Part shown: positions 1-8,745 of the stretch, one piece after another
How the letters are laid out: every line of letters begins with the position of its first letter
Numbering within the stretch: the stretch's first letter is position 1
Assembly: GCA_041685355.1 (NCBI GenBank)
Contig: JAWLFY010000001.1
Location: forward strand, 62,001-126,000
DNA from: JAWLFY01 sp041685355
Lineage (GTDB): Bacteria; Planctomycetota; Planctomycetia; Pirellulales; Pirellulaceae
Length of the DNA: 64,000 bases
Direction: 5' to 3'
Program-made: the position numbers and the translations under genes
The notes under the pieces: generated by a model
Told to the model about the DNA's origin: nothing
The model's database searches: none
What the model saw: only the letters and a program-made list of their open reading frames with translations

Positions 1-93
1 AACTCCGCTGGGAGGCGGACAAGCTGCAGGTCACGGGGCGGCCCGAATGTTCCCCCCACATCCGCCGTGAATACCGCGAAGGTTGGCAGATTG

Positions 94-2061
94 ATGTTTG
101 ATACCAGGCGCCGTCCGAATCGATCCCACCCTTCGGTCTTCAAACGGTGGGTGCTCCTCGGCGTGAGCGTTTTCGCCGTCGCGGTCGCTTCGGCCGGCCG
201 CGCCGCCGAGCGCCCGAATGTGGTCTGGATCACCGCGGAGGACATGAGCACGACGCTCGGCTGCTACGGCGACGACTTCGCGACGACGCCGCACCTCGAC
301 GCGTTCGCCCGTGAGTCCACCCGTTATACCCACGCGTTCGCAACCGCCCCGGTCTGTTCCCCCGCCCGCGCTTGCCTGATCAACGGTTTGATCGCGCCGG
401 CCCAAGGCGCCCATGCGATGCGGTCAGAATTCCCGCTGCCACGCGAAATGTCCGGGTTCCCGAAACGGCTCCGCGATCTCGGTTACTACACGACGAACAA
501 CGGCAAAACCGATTACAACTCCGCCGCCGCCGAGCGAATCATCGAGGCGTCATGGGACGATTCGAGCGACAAGGCCGATTGGCGAGGACGCCAACCCGGG
601 CAGCCGTTCTTCGCCGTGTTCAACCTGATGACCTCGCACCAATCGCGGACGATGGTGTGGCCTCACGACCGATTCCGCGACGAGGTCCAAAGCCGAATCG
701 AACCGGACCAGATCCACGACCCGGCCGACGCCCCGATCCCTCCCTACTACCCGGATACCCCGGCGGTGCGAAAGACCGTCGCGCGGTACTACGATTGCGT
801 CACCGCGATGGATCAGGAAGTCGCCGCGATCCTCGACCGCCTCCGTCGCGACGGTCTCGCCGAAAGCACGATCGTCTTCTTCTATTCCGATCACGGATCC
901 GGGATGCCGCGTCACAAGCGGACCCTGTTCGACTCGGGGACACACGTCCCGATGCTGATTCGGTTCCCCGAAAAGTATCGCCATTTGGCGCCGACCGAAC
1001 CGGGCGAGACCGACGACCGGCTCGTCAGCTTCGAAGATTTCGGGCCGACCGTGTTGAGCTTGGCGGGCGTCCCGGCGCTACCCGATTCCGTGCGTGGCCG
1101 CCCGTTCCTCGGACACCTCGCGGGCGCCCCCCGCGAGTTCGTCTATGGGCACCGCGACCGGGTCGACGAGGCGATCGATTTGACCCGAAGCGTCCGCAGC
1201 CGAGACTACCTTTACATCCGCAACTACATGCCCCACCTGTCGTGGAATCAGCCGTACGCGTGGGGCGACCAGGGAGAGTTGCGACACGAGTTTTACGCGC
1301 TCGCCGAATCGGGTGACGCCACCGCGGCGCAAGCCCAGTACGTCGCCGCGCGACGCCCCCGAGAAGCGTTCTTCGATTGCGTCAACGACCCGCTCAATCT
1401 GAACAACCTGATCGATTCCGAATCTCACCGTCCACTCGTCGCACGACACCGCGACGTGTCACGCCGATACCTGATCGAGTCTCGTGATCTCGGTTTCGTC
1501 CCCGAACCGGAAATCTGGCGGCAGATCGGCGACGCGACCCCGATCGAATGGGCCGCGACTCACTCCGACGACGATTGGCAGCGGTTGCTCGAGGCGGCCT
1601 CAGCGGTCGGGGCGGCCTCAGCGGTCGGGGCGGCCTCAGCGGTCGGGGCAGACGACGAATCGGGAACGCTCCGCCGTTTGCGCGACGAGAACGCCAGCGT
1701 GCGTTACTGGGGCGCGGTCGCCTGCACCGCCGCCGATCGGCTGACCCCCGCGGTTTCCGACACGCTCGTCGAAGCCTTGCAAGACGATTCGCCCGCGGTA
1801 AGGATCGAGGCCGCCGGCGCGCTCGCCCGACATGGCCACGATGAACCCGCCGATCGTGCGTTCGACCGCTTGCTCGACGACGACGACCGGACCGTGCTGC
1901 TCCACACCGCGCGGACGATCGAGCTGTTGGGCGAGCCGAGGCACCATCACGCGATGAAACGGTTGGCCGACCGCTTCGAATCGGAACCGGGCGACTTGGC
2001 GTGGTTCATCCGCTTCTCGACCAGCGGCTACCTCCGTCGCGTCCCGGACTTGAAGCCTTAG
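94..2061 (+). CDS. Secreted sulfatase with C-terminal HEAT repeats
   Basis: Formylglycine-dependent sulfatase (alkaline phosphatase superfamily), expected to cleave sulfate esters, probably from polysaccharides, in the periplasm. After a signal peptide (RWVLLGVSVFAVAVASAG) comes the family opening RPNVVWITAEDMS. The modification motif CSPAR has its Cys at residue 88, to be converted to formylglycine, and SDHGSGMPRHKRTLFDSGTH is the metal-binding stretch. From about residue 530 the sequence is HEAT-like (ENASVRYWGAVA, DDSPAVRIEAAGALARHG). Between the two lies an Ala/Gly/Val/Ser linker encoded by an 18-bp tandem repeat. ATG at 94 is preferred because it gives a clean signal peptide; GTG at 67 is in frame. 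The stop overlaps the convergent AsmA-like gene by 4 bp. Class and secretion are clear; the substrate is not. Confidence 0.9.
   Translation: MFDTRRRPNRSHPSVFKRWVLLGVSVFAVAVASAGRAAERPNVVWITAEDMSTTLGCYGDDFATTPHLDAFARESTRYTHAFATAPVCSPARACLINGLIAPAQGAHAMRSEFPLPREMSGFPKRLRDLGYYTTNNGKTDYNSAAAERIIEASWDDSSDKADWRGRQPGQPFFAVFNLMTSHQSRTMVWPHDRFRDEVQSRIEPDQIHDPADAPIPPYYPDTPAVRKTVARYYDCVTAMDQEVAAILDRLRRDGLAESTIVFFYSDHGSGMPRHKRTLFDSGTHVPMLIRFPEKYRHLAPTEPGETDDRLVSFEDFGPTVLSLAGVPALPDSVRGRPFLGHLAGAPREFVYGHRDRVDEAIDLTRSVRSRDYLYIRNYMPHLSWNQPYAWGDQGELRHEFYALAESGDATAAQAQYVAARRPREAFFDCVNDPLNLNNLIDSESHRPLVARHRDVSRRYLIESRDLGFVPEPEIWRQIGDATPIEWAATHSDDDWQRLLEAASAVGAASAVGAASAVGADDESGTLRRLRDENASVRYWGAVACTAADRLTPAVSDTLVEALQDDSPAVRIEAAGALARHGHDEPADRAFDRLLDDDDRTVLLHTARTIELLGEPRHHHAMKRLADRFESEPGDLAWFIRFSTSGYLRRVPDLKP
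1594..1647. repeat. Tandem repeat, 3 x 18 bp, in sulfatase linker
   Basis: Three identical copies of gcggcctcagcggtcggg. In frame they encode AASAVG-type hexapeptides between the sulfatase domain and the HEAT region. Identical copies at the DNA level point to recent duplication. Confidence 0.97.
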
Positions 2062-4985
2062 TTCTCCGGTAACGCGATCGCTTCGGGCAACGTCAGTCCG
2101 ATCGTCTCTCGGAGCAAGATCCGGCGGGTGTTCGCCCGCACGGTCGGCGCGGCCATCACCCGCAGCTGCGGGTCGCCGGCCGTCCCCGTGACGTTCAACA
2201 CGACCGTCCGATCGCTGGCGATCCGGTTCACGGTGCTGACGACCGAAAGCGGCACGATCGCCCGCTCGATCAACAACGCGATCGCGATGTTTTGCGCCTC
2301 GAAGTTTCCCGTCGCGATCACCGCTTGCATGTCGATCCGTCCGTCCGTCATTCCGACGCGGCCCTCGGCGATGACCCGCATCCGATCGCCACGAAGGGTC
2401 AGTTCCCGGATCTGTGCCGCCCCGCCGCGAATGTTGCCTCGCAGGTCACCAGAGGTAAACCGGTTTCCCGCCAACGACGCCACCCCCAAGATCGGCCCGG
2501 TCGACGCCAGCACGGGAACGGCGGTCGCGTCGGTCCCGCCCAAACGCGCCCGGAACTCCCCGGTCAAGTCGCGAAGGCCTTGCACGTCACGTCCGCCGAG
2601 ACGTAACTCACCCGAGACGTCTCCCCGTCCCACCGTCGTGGTCCCGCCCGCCGCCGAGACGAGATCCTCGAAGTCGACGTGACTCAGCCGCCAACGGCTG
2701 TCCAACCGCACGCCCGAGCGGCCGCCCGGGGCGGAGGCGACCGACACGTTCCCGTCGATGCTCCCGCCGGCAACTCCTGACCGGACCCTCGGCGCGACCA
2801 GCCGCCATGCGATCGGATCGCGTTCGACGTTCAACCGGATCGGCCCATGAATGTCTCCAATCGGGACGCCGGATAGCTGACCTTGGTTGACCCGGATCGC
2901 GCCCGCGACCCGAAACGATTCGGGTAACGCGGCACCGCCGGTCCCCGTGACCGTCGCCCGCCCCGAAGCCCGCCCAGCGACCTCCGCCGCCAACCCCAGC
3001 GGTATCACGGCGCGTGTCACATCGATCCCTGAAAACCGCACGTCGATCACCCGCGCGGCGCCGTCGAGCGGCCATCGACCGCTCGCTTCGACCCGCCCAC
3101 CGGCGTATTCCCCCTGCATCCGTCGCACGGACAGCTCCGACCCCCGAATCGCCCAATCGACGTCGATCCGTCTGGACAGCGGCAACCCGTCTGCCGTGGC
3201 GTCCTGAAGCGACCAAGTCGAATCGGCCTCGAACGTCCCCCCCTCGTCGACCGCCACTCGCGTCGTCCCATCCAGCCGCCCCGTCAACGCGATCGGTCCC
3301 GAGGACGCGGCATCACCCGCCCGCGGACCAACCGCCCGCGCGGCGACCACCGAAAGTTGACGCAGCGACACCGACCGAAACTCCAAGTCGCCGCTGGAGA
3401 CCGAGCCGAGCCAATCCTCCCAGTTCGCCTCGGGGTCGAGCGGCGTCTCCGACCGCACCCGCACCTCACCACCGAACAAGTCCCCTTGGCCGTCCATCCG
3501 AAACCGGCTGCCGTCGATCCCCAACGAAACGTCGATCCCACCGAGCGTCTCGCGGTCCAGCTTCAGGTCCGCGACGCGAAACGTCGCCGTCCCCCGATGA
3601 GACGCCGGCAGGTCGAACTCGGCGGCGGAGACCGACCAATCGACGTCGCCGGTGAGCGTTCCGGAAACCGATGGCGGATCGCTGATCGCGACCGGCAAAC
3701 GCACCGCGGGACGGACGCCTTCCCAGCGGAGCGCGACCGTGTGTCGCCCTTCCGATTGCAACGCGATCGACGCCTCGCCCCCGACCGTGCCGCCGAACAG
3801 TTCCGCCTCGAGCGACGTCAACTCGGCGACTCGCTCATCGATCTCGTAGGCCGCACGAAGCCGCCGTACCTCCGCCGCGGCTGTTTCGCCCAACGGAGTT
3901 AACGGTTCGACCTCGAACTCGCGCGGCGTCACTTGAACTCGGTGCTGGATGAGACCCAGGTCGACACCGCCGGCCCGGAGCGCGGGGGACGCCAGATCGA
4001 CGTCGACCCGCCATATCGCGTCCTCGCCCGTCGCGGTCCCCTTCAAGTCGACCTTGCCGACGACCCACCGCGCCGGCGTATCGGTCCACAGTTCCGCGAA
4101 CTGCTCGGCAGGCAAATCGTCCGCCTCGACCTGCACGTCAAACCGGCGCCCCGTGCCCTGTTCGGCATCCCCGAGTCCGACCTCCGCCGTCGCCGTCATC
4201 CGGAAACCGGGATGATCCGCCGACGTGACCCGAAACCCCGGTGCCGACAACTGGCGGTCCTGCCACCGAAACGTCTCGAGGTCGACCGTGAAGGCGGACG
4301 AGTCGCCGACGGCAAATCCTTCGATCGTCGCGTTCCCCTCCGCCCGCCACGTCAACACGTCCGTCAACGTCTCGAGCGGACCCGACGCTTCCAATTCCGC
4401 CGCGACTTGCCCCCGCGCCGGACGCACGTCCGATCCCACGCCCGTCGCGGCGAGGAGTTCCGCGATCGGTGCCAAGTCAAGTCGTTCCAACGCGACCGCC
4501 GCTTCGAACCGGTCGCGCGGGACCAAGCCCGCCGAGCCGGACCCGCGAAAGCTCCCCTCCCGAAGCCGCCCGCGGAACTGCACCAACCGGAGCGTCCCGT
4601 CGTCGTATTCGAGGTTCGCGTTCAACTCCTCCAGCGGTACCCCGTCGATCAGCAAACGCTCGCTCGCGAACGTCCCCTGAAATCGATACGCCTGGGGATC
4701 GCGGAGCGCGTTGAGCGGCACCGAGACCTCGAAGTCAACCGTCGCGGCGCCAGACATCTCGACCGGCAACTCGACCCCGATCCGGCCGAGCCGCCCGATC
4801 AGCGTCGCGACGTCGAAATCCTCGAACGACCAATTCGTCGTCCAGTATCGGTACCGGTTCGCCCCACCCGCTTGCTCGTCCGCCACCGCCCGCCCCGGCG
4901 ACGTCGTGACCGAACCGGCCAGGCAGACGAGGATCGCGACGAATCGAAGACGTGGGGAGAACCGTGGTCGGTTGGACAGGTGCAC
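2058..4985 (-). CDS. AsmA-like large envelope protein
   Basis: About 975 residues. A signal peptide or N-terminal anchor (RLRFVAILVCLAGSVTTSPGRAVA) is followed by long beta-rich sequence with repeated blocks such as GEFRARLGGTDA and LTLRGDRMRVIAEGRVGMTDGR. This pattern is typical of the C-terminal half of AsmA/YhdP-type proteins, which span the envelope and are linked to outer-membrane lipid transport or stability. Assignment rests on overall architecture and the phrase 'ASTGPILGVASLAGNRFTSG', not on a catalytic motif. GTG at 4985 puts the hydrophobic segment near the N terminus; a longer reading frame to 5120 has an Arg-rich extension that looks non-coding. It is convergent with the sulfatase gene and appears monocistronic. 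Assignment to the AsmA superfamily is likely; function is inferred. Confidence 0.72.
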   Translation of the reverse strand: MHLSNRPRFSPRLRFVAILVCLAGSVTTSPGRAVADEQAGGANRYRYWTTNWSFEDFDVATLIGRLGRIGVELPVEMSGAATVDFEVSVPLNALRDPQAYRFQGTFASERLLIDGVPLEELNANLEYDDGTLRLVQFRGRLREGSFRGSGSAGLVPRDRFEAAVALERLDLAPIAELLAATGVGSDVRPARGQVAAELEASGPLETLTDVLTWRAEGNATIEGFAVGDSSAFTVDLETFRWQDRQLSAPGFRVTSADHPGFRMTATAEVGLGDAEQGTGRRFDVQVEADDLPAEQFAELWTDTPARWVVGKVDLKGTATGEDAIWRVDVDLASPALRAGGVDLGLIQHRVQVTPREFEVEPLTPLGETAAAEVRRLRAAYEIDERVAELTSLEAELFGGTVGGEASIALQSEGRHTVALRWEGVRPAVRLPVAISDPPSVSGTLTGDVDWSVSAAEFDLPASHRGTATFRVADLKLDRETLGGIDVSLGIDGSRFRMDGQGDLFGGEVRVRSETPLDPEANWEDWLGSVSSGDLEFRSVSLRQLSVVAARAVGPRAGDAASSGPIALTGRLDGTTRVAVDEGGTFEADSTWSLQDATADGLPLSRRIDVDWAIRGSELSVRRMQGEYAGGRVEASGRWPLDGAARVIDVRFSGIDVTRAVIPLGLAAEVAGRASGRATVTGTGGAALPESFRVAGAIRVNQGQLSGVPIGDIHGPIRLNVERDPIAWRLVAPRVRSGVAGGSIDGNVSVASAPGGRSGVRLDSRWRLSHVDFEDLVSAAGGTTTVGRGDVSGELRLGGRDVQGLRDLTGEFRARLGGTDATAVPVLASTGPILGVASLAGNRFTSGDLRGNIRGGAAQIRELTLRGDRMRVIAEGRVGMTDGRIDMQAVIATGNFEAQNIAIALLIERAIVPLSVVSTVNRIASDRTVVLNVTGTAGDPQLRVMAAPTVRANTRRILLRETIGLTLPEAIALPEN

Positions 4986-5200
4986 GATGAAACGCCTTGA
5001 AAATGCGGGTCGGGCCCCGAATCGCACCCCCGGGTCTGCCCGCCTTGGGACAACTCGCCCACGCGGCGACGATACGACTTCGCCGGGGGTTCCCAACCGT
5101 AGCTTCGACGATCTTCCCAACCCTGTCCCCGCGGGGCGCTCCGATTCATCGTATCACCGAGGCCGTGAATCGATGCCGGCATGATCGTCATCGGATGACG

Positions 5201-6277
5201 TCAACGGTCCGATTGACCCAACTCCGCCTGAACCGTCGCGTCCCAAGATTCGATCCCTTCCGCGGCACGCTCAAAGTCGGCACGCATCCACCGGACCGGC
5301 GCATCCGGCAAAATCGCCGGGGGAAACTTCCCGTCACGGTGCAGCGGGATCTGGCTCCCCGGGCCCATCGCCAACCGATCCTCGATCTCGCTGCTGATCA
5401 GAAAATCCGCGAGCCGCCCCGCCGCCCGCCGGTTCGCCGCGGACCGCAGAATCGCCACCGTGTTCGGAATCCGCAGCGTCCCCGGTTGCTCGGAAGCCTG
5501 ATCCGGAAAGATCACCTCGACGGGGTAGTCGAGATCGACCTCCCCCATCGCGACGTCGGAATCGGTCAGCCCCCACGCCAAGCGACCCGACGAAACCGCG
5601 CGGGCGACCTGCGTTTCGTTTGCCAACACATCCGCGTTGTCGCGGATCCGCCGGAGCGTTTCCAACGTCGCCGCTTCTCCCCGCCGGGCACGGATTACCG
5701 CCCAATGGGTGCGGCTGGTTCCCCGCGTCGGCGTCGCCATCCCGCACCGGCCTCGCCACTGGGGGTCGGCCAAATCGTCGACCGATTCGGGCGTCGATGT
5801 CGCGACGTCACGGTTCACGATCAACACCCGCGCCCGCGTCGCGAACCCGCACCACGTCCCGTCGGAAGCGATCATCTCGTCAGGCCACCGGGCAGGAACG
5901 TCGAACGAATGCGGCCGCAGTCGTCCCTGGCGTTGCAACCGCATCGTCCCCAACACGTCGGTATCCCAGATCAGGTCGACCGGCGGAGGCTCGTCCCCGT
6001 TTAAGCTCGCCAGCATCGTCTCCCCCCGGCGGCCGCGAACGTCGAACGACGCCTCCACCTCGAACGTCCCCTCCGTCCCGCTCGCCTCAGCCATCTCGCG
6101 CTCAAACGCGTTCAAGATCGGTTCGACCGCCTCCCGCTCCGCCGCGACCCAAACGGCGACCCGGTCTTCGATGCGAGCCGTACAACCGGCCGACGCGACG
6201 CACGCCACCGCGACGAGTCCGGCGACGAGCGGGCGGCGCGAGGACCGAAACCGCGAGTCGGGGTTAGACTGAACCAA
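5201..6277 (-). CDS. ABC transporter substrate-binding lipoprotein (Fe3+/AfuA-like)
   Basis: Periplasmic solute-binding protein of the type-2 fold used by ferric-iron and related ABC importers. The N terminus SSRRPLVAGLVAVACVASAGC is a lipoprotein signal with the lipid-modified Cys at about residue 32. The mature part has the family landmarks VWVAAEREAVEPILNAFERE, a PPVDLIWDTD stretch, LIVNRD and PQWRGRCGMATPTRGTS. No permease or ATPase gene is nearby, so it is an orphan component. The start is uncertain. TTG at 6277 gives a standard lipoprotein signal. An in-frame GTG at 6358 would add 27 residues including three HLSGPR-type repeats from a tandem 18-bp DNA repeat. Family is certain; the ligand is unproven. 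Confidence 0.85.
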   Translation of the reverse strand: MVQSNPDSRFRSSRRPLVAGLVAVACVASAGCTARIEDRVAVWVAAEREAVEPILNAFEREMAEASGTEGTFEVEASFDVRGRRGETMLASLNGDEPPPVDLIWDTDVLGTMRLQRQGRLRPHSFDVPARWPDEMIASDGTWCGFATRARVLIVNRDVATSTPESVDDLADPQWRGRCGMATPTRGTSRTHWAVIRARRGEAATLETLRRIRDNADVLANETQVARAVSSGRLAWGLTDSDVAMGEVDLDYPVEVIFPDQASEQPGTLRIPNTVAILRSAANRRAAGRLADFLISSEIEDRLAMGPGSQIPLHRDGKFPPAILPDAPVRWMRADFERAAEGIESWDATVQAELGQSDR

Positions 6278-6282
6278 AGCCG

Positions 6283-6336
6283 GACGCGGGCCCGAAAGGT
6301 GACGCGGGCCCGAAAGGTGACGCGGGCCCGAAAGGT
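6283..6336. repeat. Tandem repeat, 3 x 18 bp
   Basis: Three exact copies of gacgcgggcccgaaaggt between the divergent starts of the substrate-binding lipoprotein and the metallopeptidase gene. It is coding only if the lipoprotein uses the GTG start at 6358. Confidence 0.97.
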
Positions 6337-6481
6337 GGTGTTCGTGATGACGTGACACGGTCGTTCTGTTTGTAAATCGGACGGGATACAAGGTTTGACG
6401 CGAAGCGTAACACGCGGCGACGGTCTCGGCGTGCCCCGAAACACTTCCCGGCCTCTGCCGCCGGGCTCGGCTACCGGGTTC

Positions 6482-7759
6482 ATGAACCTTACCGTGCTCG
6501 CTTGCCTCGCCGTGCTCGTGAACCTCATCGGATTCACACGCCTCACCGGCGCCGCCGAGTTGAGCGAGCGTTCGGGGCAACACCTTCGAATCGTCACGGA
6601 TCTCGACGACGCCGGCGTCGCGGAGGAACTGGTCGCCTCGTTCGATGCCGCGGTCCCCCAATGGGTCGAGTTCTGGGGATTGCCCGATGACGCCGCTGAC
6701 GGTTGGCAAATGGTCGCCTATGTGATGCGTGACCGGGCGGAGTTCGAACGCAAAGGCCTGATCCCCGATCGACTCCCCGCGTTCCGGTTCGGATATGCCT
6801 CCCGCGAAACGTTATGGGTGGTCGCCCAACCGAGCGACTACTACACCCGACACCTGCTGCTGCACGAAGGCGTTCACGCGTTCATGACCGAACAGTTCGG
6901 CGGTCCCGGCGCGACCTGGTTCATGGAGGGGACCGCGGAGTTGCTGGGGACCCACCGGGGGAACGGAGCCTCGATTCGCGTCGGGACCGTTCCGAAATCT
7001 CGCGACGAGGTCCCCTACTGGGGAAGGTTCACCTTGATGCGGCGACGGGGAGACGCCGGGGCGATCCCGACACTCCAAACCGTGATGCGACTGCCGCCCC
7101 AATCGACCGGTGACGCCGAATCGTACGGGTGGAGCTGGGCCGCGGTGATGCTGCTCGATCGCTATCGCGACACCCACGACGCGCTCCAGGCGGCCGCCCG
7201 CGGAGGACGCGATCAGTCGAACGCGTTCACCCGGCAACTCGTCCGTCGGTTGCAACCGCAATGGCACACACTCGCCGCCCGGTGGCGGTTGATGACCCAC
7301 GAACTCGACTACGGCTTCACATGGGATCGCGAACGGGTCGAGATCGATACGGGCGACCCGCTTTGGGACGGCCAACCCCGAACGCTCGAAGTCCGCGCCG
7401 ATCGCGGTTGGCAATCCGCCGGCGTCCGGTTCCCCGCCGGAACGGTCGTCCGCCTCACCGCCGACGGTCGCTGCGTCGTCGCCGACACGACCAAGCCGTG
7501 GACCAGCGAACCGCCCGGGGTGACGATCCGCTATCACCGCGGTCGCCCGCTCGGAAGACTACTCGTCTGCCGCTTACCGTGTGATTCGGACGACCAACCG
7601 ACGCTCCAACCGCTAGAGGTCGCCGGCTATTCCGGCACGATGCGGTTCCCGGTCGAGCGGCCGAGTTGGCTACTGTTCCGCGTCAACGACGCCGTCGGCG
7701 AACTCGACGACAACGACGGGGCGTACGAGGTGCAAATCGAAACGATCGACCGCAATTGA
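6482..7759 (+). CDS. Secreted zinc-metallopeptidase-like protein with lectin-like tail
   Basis: A 425-residue exported protein. The signal peptide is MNLTVLACLAVLVNLIGFTRLTGA. The catalytic motif HEGVHAF (His128, His132) fits the HExxH zinc site, with a candidate third ligand in WFMEGTAE (Glu149), suggesting a gluzincin-like peptidase. The C-terminal part, with AGVRFPAGTVVRLTADG and later LLFRVNDAVGELDDNDGAYE, resembles the PA-IL/LecA-type beta-sandwich, a galactose-binding fold. The start is ATG 6482, which places the signal peptide correctly; upstream in-frame sequence is Arg-rich. It is divergent from the lipoprotein gene. Zinc peptidase activity is inferred from the motif, and the sugar-binding role from similarity of the tail. 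Confidence 0.75.
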   Translation: MNLTVLACLAVLVNLIGFTRLTGAAELSERSGQHLRIVTDLDDAGVAEELVASFDAAVPQWVEFWGLPDDAADGWQMVAYVMRDRAEFERKGLIPDRLPAFRFGYASRETLWVVAQPSDYYTRHLLLHEGVHAFMTEQFGGPGATWFMEGTAELLGTHRGNGASIRVGTVPKSRDEVPYWGRFTLMRRRGDAGAIPTLQTVMRLPPQSTGDAESYGWSWAAVMLLDRYRDTHDALQAAARGGRDQSNAFTRQLVRRLQPQWHTLAARWRLMTHELDYGFTWDRERVEIDTGDPLWDGQPRTLEVRADRGWQSAGVRFPAGTVVRLTADGRCVVADTTKPWTSEPPGVTIRYHRGRPLGRLLVCRLPCDSDDQPTLQPLEVAGYSGTMRFPVERPSWLLFRVNDAVGELDDNDGAYEVQIETIDRN

Positions 7760-7769
7760 GATCGGCACT

Positions 7770-8732
7770 TTACGCCGCCGAGCCCCGCGACGCCCGGTGA
7801 CGGCTGATCCCGGCGGTCGCCCCGGCGAGCATCACCACCAACGCGAGCCCGCCGGCGGACATCACCCCCACCGCCCCGATCCGCTGGCGAACTTCCCCGT
7901 TCCGAACGTGCCGCCACACCCGCCCTTGGAAATCCGGTCCGATCCGCAACTCCAACGCCGACTCGTAAGCCGGCAGATTTCCTTGTGTCAACGTCCCGTC
8001 GTAGCGTCGGGCGACGAGCGACTCGAGCAGTTCCTCGTCTTCCACCGCAAGCTGATCGACGAATGGCGAACCGGTCAACGCCCGCCCGTATTGATGCAAT
8101 TCAGACAACAACATCACCGCCAACACGTCCTCACATTCTTCGCGAGTTTCGCACGGCGGTGTGCGGACGATCCAGCGATGGAGCGGCGACCCGAGTTCGT
8201 TCTCGGCGTCGATCCACTCCGGTCGGTCCGCCGGGTACTCGACGTGATCGCTCGGGGCGACCGACAACGTCCCCGCTTCCGACAATCCCACCGCCTCATC
8301 TCGCGAATCCCCGGCATCCTCCTGACGCTCGTCCGCCCCACCCGCTGAGACCTTTTCGTCTTCCGATGCCAACCCACCGTGGGACTTTTCGTCATCGGAC
8401 TTCTCGCCGTCCGAATGTTCAATGTCGGGCTTCCCGACAGCCGACTCATCTCCGACCGATTCGTCGGACGCCGACCGCGAGTCGCCCGAGGTCTCGTTCG
8501 CGGACGCCCGATCAAACGGAAGCGTCCCCGCGAAGACAGCCAAGAACGTCAACGCAAACGCGGCGAGCCATCGCCCCGTCGCCGAACATCGTGTCGACGA
8601 ACATCGTGTCGACGAACATCGCGACACCGACTGCCCCGACGCCGAAGACCCAACGTCCTCGTCGGTTGCGACCCGAACGCGTTCCCACGCCCCGTCAATC
8701 ATCTCGACCGTGTGATCAATCGCTGGCAACAT
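7770..8732 (-). CDS. Membrane protein of kinase operon, unknown function
   Basis: A 320-residue protein not matched to a known family. It has a membrane segment near residue 60 (GRWLAAFALTFLAVFAGTL), a long acidic Ser/Asp/Glu/Lys-rich low-complexity region, a compact conserved-looking domain (ENELGSPLHRWIVRTPPCETREECEDVLAVMLL...) and a second membrane segment close to the C terminus (GGLALVVMLAGATAGI). ATG 8732 is preceded by AGGAG in the mRNA. The gene begins 13 bp after the stop of the kinase gene and is the last gene of that operon. It could be a substrate or partner of the kinase; this is inference from position. A 15-bp tandem repeat near the start encodes a Cys-Ser-Ser-Thr-Arg repeat. 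Confidence 0.75.
   Translation of the reverse strand: MLPAIDHTVEMIDGAWERVRVATDEDVGSSASGQSVSRCSSTRCSSTRCSATGRWLAAFALTFLAVFAGTLPFDRASANETSGDSRSASDESVGDESAVGKPDIEHSDGEKSDDEKSHGGLASEDEKVSAGGADERQEDAGDSRDEAVGLSEAGTLSVAPSDHVEYPADRPEWIDAENELGSPLHRWIVRTPPCETREECEDVLAVMLLSELHQYGRALTGSPFVDQLAVEDEELLESLVARRYDGTLTQGNLPAYESALELRIGPDFQGRVWRHVRNGEVRQRIGAVGVMSAGGLALVVMLAGATAGISRHRASRGSAA
8584..8621. repeat. Tandem repeat, 2.5 x 15 bp
   Basis: Two exact copies of gaacatcgtgtcgac plus a partial third. In frame on the minus strand they encode CSSTR-CSSTR near the N terminus of the membrane protein. Confidence 0.95.
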
Positions 8733-8745
8733 GACGAGGAAACTC

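Noticed and set aside
3933..5000. A 355-residue plus-strand open frame
   Set aside because: It is antisense to the AsmA-like gene, Arg/Pro-rich, with no signal or motif; typical high-GC shadow.
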